Shown here in pieces: positions 21,375-31,802 of a stretch of DNA of 64,000 bases; the first letter of the stretch is position 1; the number at the start of each line of letters is the position of its first letter. A program made the position numbers and the translations under genes. A model generated the notes under the pieces. It saw only the letters and a program-made list of their open reading frames with translations, did no database searches and was not told the DNA's origin. This DNA is from Aspidiotus rigidus (taxonomy: Eukaryota; Arthropoda; Insecta; Hemiptera; Diaspididae): contig JAVHKY010000024.1 in assembly GCA_035079385.1 (NCBI GenBank), positions 620,001 to 684,000 of the forward strand. Direction: 5' to 3'.

Positions 21375-21451
21375 AGCGCTCCCTTCGTTTTTTATTTTCT
21401 GCGGTTTGCATTTGTTTACTCTCCCCTTGAAGTATTCGTTTTTTCGTTTAT
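21375..21451. repeat. PLE 2 terminal inverted repeat, right
   Basis: Starts AGCGCTCCCTTCG and ends TTTTTTCGTTTAT. It follows the hairpin motif GGTTGTTTAACCGAAAGC at 21358-21376. Confidence 0.88.
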
Positions 21452-21452
21452 C

Positions 21453-22024
21453 CCTCACCTACTTGAATGGTTTGTACCCTAGCATTGAATTCACTGTTGA
21501 GATCGGTGGAGCAAAAATAAATTTCCTCGACCTCACTATCCACCTCGAGGATAACGGGGATAACGGTTACACCTACAGTATTTACCGTAAGCCCACCTCC
21601 ACCGATGCCACCGTCCACGGCTCCTCCTTCTGCCCCCTCCCCCATAAGCTGGCCGCTTACCACTACTTCATCAACCGGTTGGTTTCCGTCTCCCCTAACA
21701 CGTCAAGGTTTTGACAACGAGCTAGCGATAATCAAGTACATTGCTTCCAAAAACGAAATCCATATCGATATCGATGGGATGGTTAGGAAGAAGATGACCA
21801 AGGTCACCCTCAGCAAGACCACCACGCTAGTCTCTTTCCAGGATCGGAAGAAGAGGACGAAATGCGTCTCTCTTCCTTACCTCCCTCCTCTTACTAACAT
21901 CCTCGCTAACTTAGTCAAAACCGACGTCTTGAAACCAACCTTCTACCCTTACCTCCAAATTGGTAGGTTACTGTCTAATGGCGAAGACGCAATCCCTCCC
22001 TTGTCTAAGAGTGGTGTTTACCTC
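21453..22024 (+). repeat. 572-bp target duplication, right copy
   Basis: Second copy of 19189-19760. It includes the same frameshift and continues directly into the rest of PLE 1. Confidence 0.88.
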
Positions 22025-22354
22025 CTTCGGTGCAGAGACTGCCTAGCTATCTACATCGGCGAATGTGGCAGAGCCTTGCGAGTGAGGATCTCAGACCACG
22101 TCGACGCCTTCTACAATGATACTCCCTCGAAATCAGCCTTTGCCGAACACCTCCTCGATTCCAATCACTCAGGTGGCGATGAGAAAATTCTACATATTGA
22201 GAACAGTCATAGGAAAAGACTCACTCTCGAGAGCATTGAAATAACGAGGCATCAGCAACACCACGAGCTTAGGTACAGTTTTAAATCGATCGACTTACAA
22301 CGATGTTTTAATCACCGAAGTTTTCAACCGTTCTCCGTACTACCGAGAAACTGA

Positions 22355-23377
22355 TCTGTAACATGAGTGTATTATTCGATGATGTAATTACTTCTTTCTC
22401 ATGTTTCTTCTTGTTCTTCGCTCCCTTATACACTGTATTTGTAACCTTTTTATTTCATTTTCAGTTGAGTTTTTATTCTGATGATGGCATGACGCCGAAA
22501 GCACTGAATATATAGTGTGTTCGATCGTGTCAATTGTTTTAATTTTGTCACGTCGTTACTAGCCCTGCGGGAATTAGCAATCTCTTCAAACGATAGTCTC
22601 GGATAAGCTGGGTAGAGTTCAAAGTTTTCAGATGCATCTGAGGTCACGCGCAAAAGATAGGACGTGAAGTAGCCGTGGTCAGATATGGCTTGTGAAGACC
22701 AAAAAGTGGGTGGAGGTTTGATCCTAAGTCAGTCATGGACTGATGGGAACAGTTGCTGGGGCCACTTCTTTGGCGTTACACTTTTCCAGTCTGTGCCCCC
22801 GGAGGTGGGGTGTAGTATGACATCATAGGCTTACAATAGGCTGTTCAAGCGCAAAAATCGATCTACTGAGCTAGTCAGTTCAATATACAGTTGTGCAATG
22901 CTAAGCGTAAGCCCACAAAATACTAGGCTATAGTAAACTAAGAAATACTAGAGGTGGAGGCGTTACTATGACGTTTTCATCATCAAGATAGACGTATCAA
23001 AAGTCAATATCATAAGTAGAACCGATTTAATATGATCGAACAAATCGTTATATTCATATATTAGCAGGAGAAAATAGTCCCCCTCGAAAAATATTCAGAA
23101 GCCATCGCAAACCTTGCAATGACAGCAGGGAACTTGCATGCTTCGCGGCCTCGTGGAAAACAGGTCGTCTTATTTTTGTTTTCTTTATCTTTAAGTGAGT
23201 AGACGAATTAGGTTTCTCAGATGTGAGACACAAAATGGAATTGTTTTATCAAATCTTGATGGAAGGGAAGCGCGAGGCTTGAAGAAAATGAGTTCATCCT
23301 TTGAAAAAGAAAGTTGCTGTAAAAGAGGTTTTATCTGTATTATCTGTTTTTATCCCGAGCCGATTGTACGATCTTAC
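22355..23377. other. PLE 1 3' region and spacer; no gene seen
   Basis: Contains a hammerhead-like CTGATGA...GCCGAAAGC segment at 22479-22504. The rest shows no coding or RNA gene I can support. Homology to the UGT intron starts only at about 23357. Confidence 0.5.
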
Positions 23378-24414
23378 CTGGATTATTTTCAGATTCATCA
23401 CGTCATAACAACTTTGTAAGTCCATTTTAGCCGCAAGAGTCATTAGCGTTGCAAGACTCATACCGTCCAAGTCTTCTATTTTCGACTGGCCAACGAAAGG
23501 GGGTTTTCCATAACTCGAATCGATGTACGTGAAATTTTCAATTTGTGTATCCGACGCAAAAGGCGTAATCATAGTAATATTGTGGCCTGCCTTATGCAAG
23601 CTTTTCATCATAGCTTGATTACAGAAGTAATGACTTTTGCCAGCTATAGGGAAGATCCCCAAGATTCGAGCAGCATTGATCGTATTTACAATGGATAGGC
23701 TTATGAATATTGATCGAAAGTTCTGTAAAACATTAAATAATAGTCTAGAAAAATTCTTATAACGTACTTAACCTACATAAATTTTTCTGACTTAGGTTGA
23801 TGACGTCACCAGTTGGCGGGGTCATCCCCAAGTCCTGTTCTCAAGTTCCTCTGATGGTCGAAAAATTTCAAGTTTATAACGTCATCGAAGTCGGACGCGC
23901 TCGCACTTGGTAAAACTTCCGAGGAATATCCCCAACAAAAGAGATAGTGGCAAAAAAAATTTCTGATTAGGCCCCTGTAGTGAAATAACGAATCATTTAA
24001 ATTCATGAAAAATATCGACCAACAATTTTTTTGAATTTTTTCTGCTCCTTCGGGAAAAATTCTTTTCGTCATTGCTGACGTTGAGATTACGATAAAATGT
24101 TTGCGAAGAAGCGAACTGATTTCGCTACGGGAATGAAGAAAGGAAACGATTATGAGAATTTTTTCTTATATTCAATATCACCTTGTAAGAACTAGAGATT
24201 ATTTCATAATATGACGTTCAGTACGTCTTATCGTTAGCAACGCTTTATCATTTCTTGGACATTGAGATATTGAAATAAGTCGGTTATGATGTCAAATGAT
24301 GAGTTCAGAACGGTTTTTTCTCATTTATGGAAGAGTAGGTACTCTCCTTCGCTGATCGTTGTGAATTAGTTTCAAACAAGCAAAAGAAAAACTTACTATT
24401 CGCGGGTAATTCAT
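23378..24414 (-). pseudogene. UGT-B: inverted orphan UGT 5' fragment (exons 1-2)
   Basis: Minus strand. Exon 2 is 23378-23722 (345 nt, open, acceptor and donor intact). It encodes the hydrophobic signal region, AARILGIFPIAGKSHYF with the catalytic histidine, KAGHNITMITPFASD and ENFTYIDS, up to IIQ. A candidate exon 1 (24397-24414, MNYPRI then GTAAGT) fits the family pattern. The coding sequence is close to UGT-C exon 2 and has the same length, but homology stops about 20 bp into intron 2 (near 23357). No exon 3-6 follows on this strand. It cannot make a full enzyme and is a partial inverted duplicate. The predicted start codons of UGT-B and UGT-C are only about 20 bp apart, so at least one exon 1 call may be wrong. 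Confidence 0.8.
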
Positions 24415-24433
24415 TGTCGCATCCGTGTTTAAA

Positions 24434-27400
24434 ATGAAGCGAACATTCGTAAGTAAATTTATTTATTACAATAGTTCCGTATAGTAAATGTATAGAGTAG
24501 AAGTTCCCTTGCCTTATAAAAGTAATGTTGAGTATGCGCAACGTGATGTAACTAGCGGTTTTCCAAATGCATACATCCAAAATTATAAAAATATCAGGCT
24601 TATATTGTACGTGCAAAAAGAATCTAAATACAAAAAACGCAAGGGCTTCTTTCGCAGAGAAACATTAAATTTATTTGTCGGATCATGACGTGGTCGAAAC
24701 GTTAAGGAATGAATTTTATAATTCTGCGCGGACAAAGCCCTTGCGGTTTTTGTATTTAGGTCTAAAATTATATACTAATATTGAATTGCTCAATTCATTC
24801 TTCACAGATCTTTTGGTCGATATTCATAAGCCTATATATCGTAAATACGATCAATGCTGCTCGAATCTTGGGGATTTTCCCTATAGCTGGCAAAAGTCAC
24901 TTTTTCTGCAACCAAGCTATGATGAAAAGCTTGCATAAGGCAGGCCACAATATTAATATGATTACGCCTTTTGTGTCGGATACACAAATTGAAAATTTCA
25001 CGTACATCGATTCGAGTTATGGAAAACCCCCTTTCGTTGGCCAGTCGAAAATAGAAGACTTGGACGGTATGAGTCTTGCAACGCTAATGACTCTTACGGC
25101 TAAAATGGACTTACAAAGTTGTTATGACGTGATGAATCTGAAAATAATCCAGGTAAGAGCGTACAATCGGCTCGGAGCACCCTCACTCTTGAATTGTATT
25201 TTGCGAATGACTTTGATTGTTTAGGAAGCGCTAAAATCGCCAGTAAAACTTTACGACGTGCTGTTTGTCGAGATCCTCTTCGCGCATGAATGTTATCTAC
25301 CTTTAGCTGAAAAACTTGGCATACCGATGATAGGAACGGTAACAGTACACGTGTGGAAGCTGGCGGACTCTGCGATAGGACTGCCGAATAATCCAGCGGT
25401 CATAAATGCCGTGGGAACTACACTTCTAACCCCCGAACCTGAGCTGAATCTCTTCGAACGTATTCAAAATTTATGGGCTGATTTAACGTTGAGTTTTATA
25501 CACGAAACAACGATACGTCCGACTCTCAGAAAATTTTACCAGGAATATTTTCCCGAGAAGTCGATCACTAAGAAAGATAATATATCTTTAGTTTTTTACA
25601 ATAATCATCCTACTCTTCTGCCTCGTATCACAACTCCAAACTCGATAGATGTAGGAGGAATTCACTTGGAGCCGGCAAAAAAATTACCTGAAGTAAGTAA
25701 CGTTTGTGAACTACCTGTAGATTAGAAGAAGAAAACTTTAGGTCCTATCCTTAGCCGACTCGTTCGGCCCCCTTCTTGGTGTAGTAAGGGTGTATGATCA
25801 AATATAGTTCGTGATTGGGCTCTTGAAATCTTGTAAGTTGATTCAGACCCAAAACCGAACTCGTGATTGAGATGTCGACAATCCACAACTTGAGATCCGA
25901 AAACGAATTCGTGATTGGGTTCTCAAACATCCGTAAGTTTAGATCCAAAAACGAATTCGTAATTGGGTTGTCGAAAATCCGCAAAAATCAAGATCCAAAA
26001 ACGAATTCGTGATTGGGTCCTCGAACATCTACACGTTGAGATCCAAAAACGAATTCGTGATTGGAATGTCGAAAATACACGGATTAAGACCCAAAAACGA
26101 ATTCGTGATTAGGTTGTCGACAATCCGTAAGTTTAGATCCAAAAGCGAATTCGTGATTGGGTTGTTGACGATCCACAAGTTGAGATCCAAAACCGAGTTC
26201 GTGATTGGGTTCTCGAAAATCTAGAAACGTCTTTCTGGGACAACATTGCTTTAGGAAATTCACAAGACCAAATAAAAATCATTTTACGACTAAACCGAAC
26301 CTTCTTTAGGCATACTATATTGTACTGCTCAGAGTGAAAAACTACCTCGGGCTCGCATATTTCTGGATTGCGTCCAGGGTTTTCTATTAGTCGAATTAGG
26401 GGTGGGTGCCGGTAAGCCGGTAAAGACATCAAAAATGTCGAAAGGATGGTAATGAGTGAGGACGTTCACAAAGAAATTTATATAGATATAGCGAGGGAAG
26501 TTTTAATGGCTGCATCGGGACTAGCCTTCAGGGATCAGTCGGCTCGTTCGGCCCCCTTCGTGGTGTAGAAAGAGTCTATGATCCAATAAAGTTCGTAATT
26601 GAGCTCTTTAAATTCCGCAAGTTGATTAAGACACTCGCGAATTTTCCAATTGGGATACGGTGAGACGAAAGACATGAAACATGTAAAAAAAGAACCTAAC
26701 GAGTGTGTACGAATATTCTACACTTACACTAGACCAAGATTATTAGAGGCGAACGAGCGGAGCGAATATAAAAGTAGTCGGATGATAGACATGAATACGA
26801 CCTTCATTCATTTGGCTCCGTCCGAAAATTTTTTATTGTTTTCCTGTCCCTAATATTAATTATTAAAGTTGTACTTCATGAGTGTATGTCCTCTGTAGGA
26901 TATACAAACATTCATCGACGGAGCTCGACACGGAGTCATCTTATTCACTTTTGGTTCCGTTGTAAGAATGAGCTCACTTGCGCCTGAAAAAAGGCAGGCC
27001 TTTATAGAAGCATTTGGAGAAATCCCGCAAAGAGTTCTCTGGAAGTTCGAAGAACCGATCGATCATCTACCAGCAAACATCAAAACGTCGAGCTGGTTGC
27101 CACAACGAGATATTCTGGGTGAGTAGAAAGTTATCCATAATTGAGGCCGCCTCGCAGACTAAGATTAACAAAGTTTCGTAAATACGTAATGAATTTTTTT
27201 CTCACCAGAACACGAGAAAGTCATAGGTTTTATAAGTCATTGTGGCCAAAGTGGAACCTATGAAGCGATCATGACTGGCACACCGGTTGTGGCTATGCCA
27301 CAATTCGGGGATCAGTACCAAGTCGCGTCACTCTTGTTGCGACGAAAAGTCGCCATCAGTTTAGATCTCTCGACGGTGACGAAAAAAACAGTCTTAGAAG

Positions 27401-28060
27401 CACTCAATGCCATTGTCAACGATACGAGGTATAAATTCTTTTTTTACTAGCTTTATACCTGGTACTGATTAACAGGGAATCTCCGAAGAATTTGTCGTGT
27501 GCCGCATGATGTTCGGACAAAATGAAAATGTTCCAAGTCCAACATTATTTGCGAAAATAGTCTAAGTCTCCCTCCCCCTAACATTATAGCTCAAAGGTTG
27601 GACTAAGAAAAATTTTCCGAGCTAACATGATAGGAGGGGAACTTGGAAGAATGTTGACTCGCGAGCCGTAATCTATAATAGAAGGGGGAATTAGGGTATT
27701 TGAAACATTGTATATCTGGTTCATTTTTGTGTTCACGAGTGTCGTAATTATGTTTTTTGCAGCTATTATCACAACATGAAAGCTTTTTCACGCGCGTTCA
27801 AGGATAGACCGATGAGTCCTGAGCAAACTGTTGTATATTGGACTGAATACGTCATTAGGTATGGTGGAGCACCTCTCTTGGAACCAGTGGGGAAAGACGT
27901 ACCATTTTGGAGATATTTTATGATAGATATAATTTTAATATTCTTCGTCTTCATGATCATTCTCATCTTCATTGTTCGCGCCCTAATAAGAATCTTCTAT
28001 TATAAGTGTTTGAGACGAAGGGGAGATGGCGAAAATTTAACTCTGAAAAAGAACTCATAA
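24434..28060 (+). CDS. UGT-C: complete UDP-glycosyltransferase, 521 aa
   Basis: Exons: 24434-24448, 24808-25152, 25225-25692, 26899-27118, 27209-27428, 27763-28060. All junctions are AG/GT and in phase. Residues 1-22 form a signal peptide (hydrophobic FWSIFISLYIV). The acceptor half carries GIFPIAGKSHFF with catalytic His36, KAGHNINMITPF, YDVLFVEILFAHECYLPLAE and VFYNNHPTLLP. The donor half has SSWLPQRDIL and the UGT signature from about residue 357 (FISHCGQSGTYEAIMTG; FGDQ). A transmembrane helix lies near the C-terminus, and the tail ends KKNS (ER retrieval type). Length is normal for an animal UGT. It should glycosylate small lipophilic acceptors in the ER. Intron 1 holds a hairpin and intron 3 a 48-bp minisatellite. 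Exon 1 is chosen by the conserved short ATG/GTAAGT pattern and is the least certain exon. Confidence 0.92.
24624..24759. repeat. 136-bp hairpin/MITE-like inverted repeat in UGT-C intron 1
   Basis: Arms 24624-24648 and 24735-24759 are 25-nt inverted repeats (CTAAATACAAAAAACGCAAG at the left) with one mismatch. The interior shows further partial pairing. It could be a small MITE or a hairpin RNA precursor. Confidence 0.6.
25805..26225 (+). repeat. 48-bp minisatellite in UGT-C intron 3
   Basis: The core AAACGAATTCGTGATTGGGT recurs at 48-bp spacing: GAATTC or variants begin at 25857, 25905, 25953, 26003, 26051, 26099, 26147 and 26195, with one 50-bp step. The period is a multiple of three, which creates spurious open frames on both strands. 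The block is bordered by a direct repeat containing CTCGTTCGGCCCCCTTC (about 25759 and 26541). Confidence 0.9.
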
Positions 28061-28508
28061 AATTATCGAAGATTTCTGAGCTTTCTTAAGTTTTTGAAAA
28101 CAATTGGAAATTTACTGTTCGTGAGGACGCTAGCACAGATGGGGGTCTGTAGGAGAGGAAGAAGAATGAACAGTGATCGAATCATTGCTTCTTATTCAAG
28201 CACCACATCTTCGACTCCGCCTCAGGGTAGAGATTAAATACTCATATCTGTAGTAGTGAAATTAAATCAATCTAGATATGTATTAGTAAAATGGCAGAAT
28301 TCGTGTGAATATTTTGATCGTAAACAGTCTGGATCAGCTATTGTACACACTATTTAATGTCAAATTCCGAAGTTTAAATACACGTATACTGGCGTTATAT
28401 GTGCCTGAATGTTTAAACATTTGTGTGAATTCTCTTTCTTTCAACGACTTCAATACTCCTATCACGTCTAGTATCTATCTATTTCTTCCAATAAAAAAAT
28501 CTCAATAG
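28061..28508. other. 3' flank of UGT-C, paralogous to that of UGT-A
   Basis: Aligns over its length with 2092-2530. It contains the end of the duplicated unit and no conserved ORF: frames at the two loci differ. Confidence 0.6.
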
Positions 28509-29237
28509 ACTCGTAAAATTATTGGGATTCTTTACGCTGATTCCTAATATATGTAGCTCCAAGGTCAAGATTTTTCCAAACACCCTCCTTTTGTCCGTAC
28601 ATTGGAGTGGACTAGATTTTCAAATACACCGCGGATAAAGGGAGTGCTTTAGTTATCATGGAGAGGAGCCAATATGAGGGTTGTGTTTAGAGGACATTTC
28701 GCGTGTGCGGTGCCGTAGTTAATATAATATAATTTTCTCTTGTTCCTCAGTACCTTAGGAGTTCAAGCACGAAAGGCTATTTTTCTAATTTGGAATTCTC
28801 GAAAATAATCCCGAACACGACCACTCTCATCATCATAGTGATCAGACATTGAATCTCTCAAAAATAGGATCAGGTTGCAGAAGCCGATCGGTGATTGTCT
28901 GCAGATCAGTTATTATCTCAAAACAATAGAAATATGACACCTGATACCAAGAATTAACTTTACAAAGATTAGCGCAACTTTTCAGAATCGTATCGCCATA
29001 TTTTTTGTCGAAATTGTTTTGTGAGCCTTTTTAACGCCCATTTTTCTAAATTGGAATTCTGAAAGAAAATCTTCGTCAGTATCTTATGAGAGATATATAT
29101 TTTTACCGACTTTTCTAACTAGAAAAGTGAGGTATTACACCCGTAGCAAGGTCAACAGGGGGAGTGGGTAATGAACTTTCTCGACGTTTTAGGGGTCCTA
29201 GATCACAACTAGCATAAAAAAAATTTCAGGTTTCCTT
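28509..29237. other. Spacer with dispersed repeat pieces
   Basis: 28510-28625 resembles 16790-16900. 29085-29235 shares TATATTTTTACCGA.TTTTCTA and TTCAGGTTTCCTTAT with 30712-30760 and 31130-31240. No gene seen. Confidence 0.5.
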
Positions 29238-29256
29238 ATATATATATATATATATA
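29238..29256. repeat. (TA)n microsatellite
   Basis: Run of TA dinucleotides directly before the 168-bp dimer. Confidence 0.85.
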
Positions 29257-29261
29257 AGATT

Positions 29262-29590
29262 TTTTTGTCCGCGGAACTCCTCTGAAACTACCCGATGGAT
29301 TTTTTTGTAACTTGGCCATATTGTAGTAGTATATCTGAAGATGTGCACCTGCAATTTTTTTGAAAATCGGATGAGTAGTTCTCGAGAAATTTTCAATTTG
29401 TTGAGAAATTTTGCAGTATTTTGAGTACCTTTTTGTCCGCGGAACTCCTCTGAAACTACCCGATGGATTTTTTTGTAACTCGGCCATATTGTAGTATTAT
29501 ATTTGAAGATGTGCACCTGCATTTTTTTTGAGGATCGGATGAGTAGTTCTCGAGAAATTTTTACTTTTGTTGAAAATTTTTCACTATTAC
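29262..29590 (+). repeat. Direct dimer of a 168-bp unit
   Basis: Two copies start TTTTTGTCCGCGGAACTCC (gtcc at 29267 and 29435) and share ACTACCCGATGGA, AGATGTGCACCTGCA and GAGTAGTTCTCGAGAAATTT. The open frames on the minus strand here simply follow the repeat and are not called. Confidence 0.85.
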
Positions 29591-29941
29591 GAGTAGCTTC
29601 TTACGAATAGCTGCGAGTAGCTGCTTACGTTAGGAGAAGCGGATTTTCCTATACGTTTACCACTTTCGTTATCAGTACGTGTATTGTGAAGAACCTTTCA
29701 TCATTCGACAGGTTCATTCTTCGTTCGTTCTTTACCAAGGGTTTATTGGATTTTATTTCTGATGAAACCTTTTCGTTCAAATTTAGTACACTTGTATCTC
29801 GCTTCCCACAGCCCCTAGAGCGTTGAATTTTGTTTTGTCAAATTTTATTTGTTTTGTTAAATTTATTTTTGAACGGATAGTGGCAATGGCGAGTTGTTCA
29901 TTTTTCTAGCTATTTTTCATTATTATTAGTCATACTCGATA
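29591..29941. other. Unassigned spacer
   Basis: Short GAGTAGCT(G/T)CTTACG repeats near 29590-29630, otherwise nothing recognisable. Confidence 0.4.
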
Positions 29942-30415
29942 GTTTTTTTTTTTTTTTTTATTATTATTATTTTACGAGCATTATAAACTGCACGAGGGTT
30001 ATTTGCTCGGCGTTACAATCTTATTTTAGAACATTACTTGAATTAGGTTAAATTAGGTACGTATTGGTGGAATTGAGTGGCGATCGAACGGAATTTGTTG
30101 GTGAATTATATGAAGTTGTAGAATTGAGTGGTGCGTAAATAAGTTAGGGTTGAGTCGATGGTTTCGGAGTTGTTGTTTAGTGCTGCATTAATATTGGAAG
30201 ATATATTTAGGGAGGTTCGAGTGGGTTGCAGGACGGGGCATGAGAAAATAAAATGATCAACTGATAAATTTTCTTGGAGACAGTGAGGGCATGATGGAGG
30301 AGCGAGATTAGTGAGAAGATAAGTATGAGTAAGACGAGTGTGGCCTATTCGCAGCCGAGCTAAAATGACCTCCTCTTGCCTTGAATTTCGTTGGGATGAG
30401 GACCAAAATGTGGGT
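29942..30415 (-). mobile_element. 3' end of a non-LTR retrotransposon (LINE), minus strand
   Basis: Read on the minus strand it encodes EEVILARLRIGHTRLTHTYL, LAPPSCPHC and CPVLQPTRT. This is the conserved C-terminal zinc-finger region that follows RNase H in Jockey/I-type LINEs. Downstream on that strand it ends in a poly-A tract (T-run at 29943-29960 on the + strand), the expected 3' end. It is 5' truncated at about 30415. Confidence 0.7.
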
Positions 30416-31802
30416 TCACGTTTTATTTTTCTTAGTTTGTTATTCGACTGATTTTAGTGAAAACCTTGAGTTTGAATGATTAAGTACTATTTTTTAATCT
30501 TCATCAAGTGTGCTGATGCGAGACTATACCTGGGTGATTTCACTCTTAATTAATAATTGATTTATTTGTCATTTTTTCATGTATGGGTACATAATTAATA
30601 GTGGTTCATAGTTGATTTGAGGTGTCAAAAGAGATGGAAAGATTATTTTCAATTTGGACTGGCTTTTTTGAGTGAGATTTGAAATTAGACTAACGAGTAA
30701 ACCGGTCTTGGGTGCTATATATTTTTACCGAATTTTCTAGCTAGAAAAGTGAGGTATTTTGTTAATACGTTTGGAATGGTTGAAGCGTGAGGGAAGGAAT
30801 GAGGGGTTGACTATCGGGTGATTGGTTGCTTCTTTCGTTTCGACATCGATTTTTTTAGTTTTTCGGGATCTCGTTGTAGCTGGATTCCCAGATGAAGAAT
30901 TTTGGGGTGGAGTGTGCATAAAAAATGGTGATATGATACCGTGAAGGCAGTTTATGAGTGCACGAGAGGAATAGCAGCTCGAGATAGCTTTAAGAGATGC
31001 CAGGAATCGGAAGTGATAAAGAATTGAACCACTCATCCTAATATACAGTATACTAGACTAATAATATGCTAAGAATAAGGTATGGGAAAAAATGATTGTA
31101 GAGCTCTTTTTTATTGGAAACAACTGTTATAGCCTCGTAGCAGTTTGGACAGGGGGAGGGGGAGTGGTTTTTCTGGAGACGTTTTGTAGGTTTTAGATGA
31201 CTCTTAGCCTAAATTATAACAAAATTCAGGTTTCCTTATTGGATTATAGGTATCTTTCCTCTGTTATCTGTTGATGTGACATCGTAGTGATAGAATTTAT
31301 AAACTGAGTTTTATTGTTTATTCTACAAATGTTTGACATGATTGACAGGTCATTGGTATTTAATTTAAAGAGAGGGAGTGACTCTCTCAATGTTTCTTGC
31401 ATTGTGGGAAGAAAAGTCGTGTACTACTCACGCGACTGCGTGAGTGTTTTTTTTTCATACTCTCTCAAGGAGTGGAACGGATCTAAAATCTACAAAAACC
31501 TTTTTTCTCTCTGTCTCTCATCTTAAAAGGAGGAAGAAATTTTAAACGAGAAGATCGAACACGAGTGTTTTCCTAGACTCACGTATCCTAACCGCTATGA
31601 TTGGCGCGAAATTGCTCATATTCGAGTACACATTACAATTACTCTCTGACCTCCTACTCTTTTTTTTTTTTTTTTGAAGTACCTACATATTAGATAACAA
31701 CGAAATTCGTAATGGTTGTGAAATATTGCAGTATAATTCAGTACTTATAAGCCTCACGTTGTTTCTTTCTGCTCTGAAGAAGTAAAGTCGTTGGCGTACG
31801 AA
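30416..31802. other. Spacer upstream of UGT-D; no gene supported
   Basis: Repeat pieces shared with 29085-29235 occur near 30715 and 31140. A T-run lies at 31660. Small ORFs at 30737-31036 (minus) and 31314-31526 show no recognisable domain. Confidence 0.45.

Larger units (their letters stand above)
19761..21452 (+). mobile_element. Penelope-like element 2, inserted in element 1
   Basis: A 1.69-kb insertion. It has terminal inverted repeats of about 76 bp (19801-19876 and 21375-21451), a single uninterrupted coding frame between them, and a 572-bp duplication of the target at its borders. It is 5' truncated, since the RT starts just upstream of motif A. Inverted terminal pieces are typical of PLEs. 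Confidence 0.85.
18809..22354 (+). pseudogene. Penelope-like element 1: RT plus GIY-YIG endonuclease, broken
   Basis: Begins at palm motif A (ISFDVNGLFPHV, with a small deletion), then IGIPIGSPLGSLISEVFMDR, the catalytic WRRYVDDVLCVW (about 19126), and INFLDLTIHL. A frameshift falls after SVSPNTSRF (about 19450). The frame then continues with IIKYIASKNEIHIDID and reaches SGVYL at 19760, where PLE 2 interrupts it. After the second copy of the duplicated target it resumes at 22025 with the GIY-YIG nuclease (GVYLLRCRDCLAIYIGECGR...HVDAF; SAFAEHLLDSNHS). PLEs copy RNA at nicked DNA using RT plus GIY-YIG. The same frameshift is present in both target copies, so PLE 1 was dead before PLE 2 arrived. 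Confidence 0.85.

Noticed and set aside
25805..26225. Regular 48-bp repeats resembling a CRISPR array
   Set aside because: Units are fully repetitive with no unique spacers, in a spliced eukaryotic intron; it is a minisatellite.
26009..26432. ORFs on both strands with repeated KNEFVIG-type units
   Set aside because: Produced by the 48-bp minisatellite, whose period is divisible by three.
29226..29522. Minus-strand ORFs with repeated TIWPSYKKIHRVV blocks
   Set aside because: Translation of the 168-bp direct dimer and TA run.
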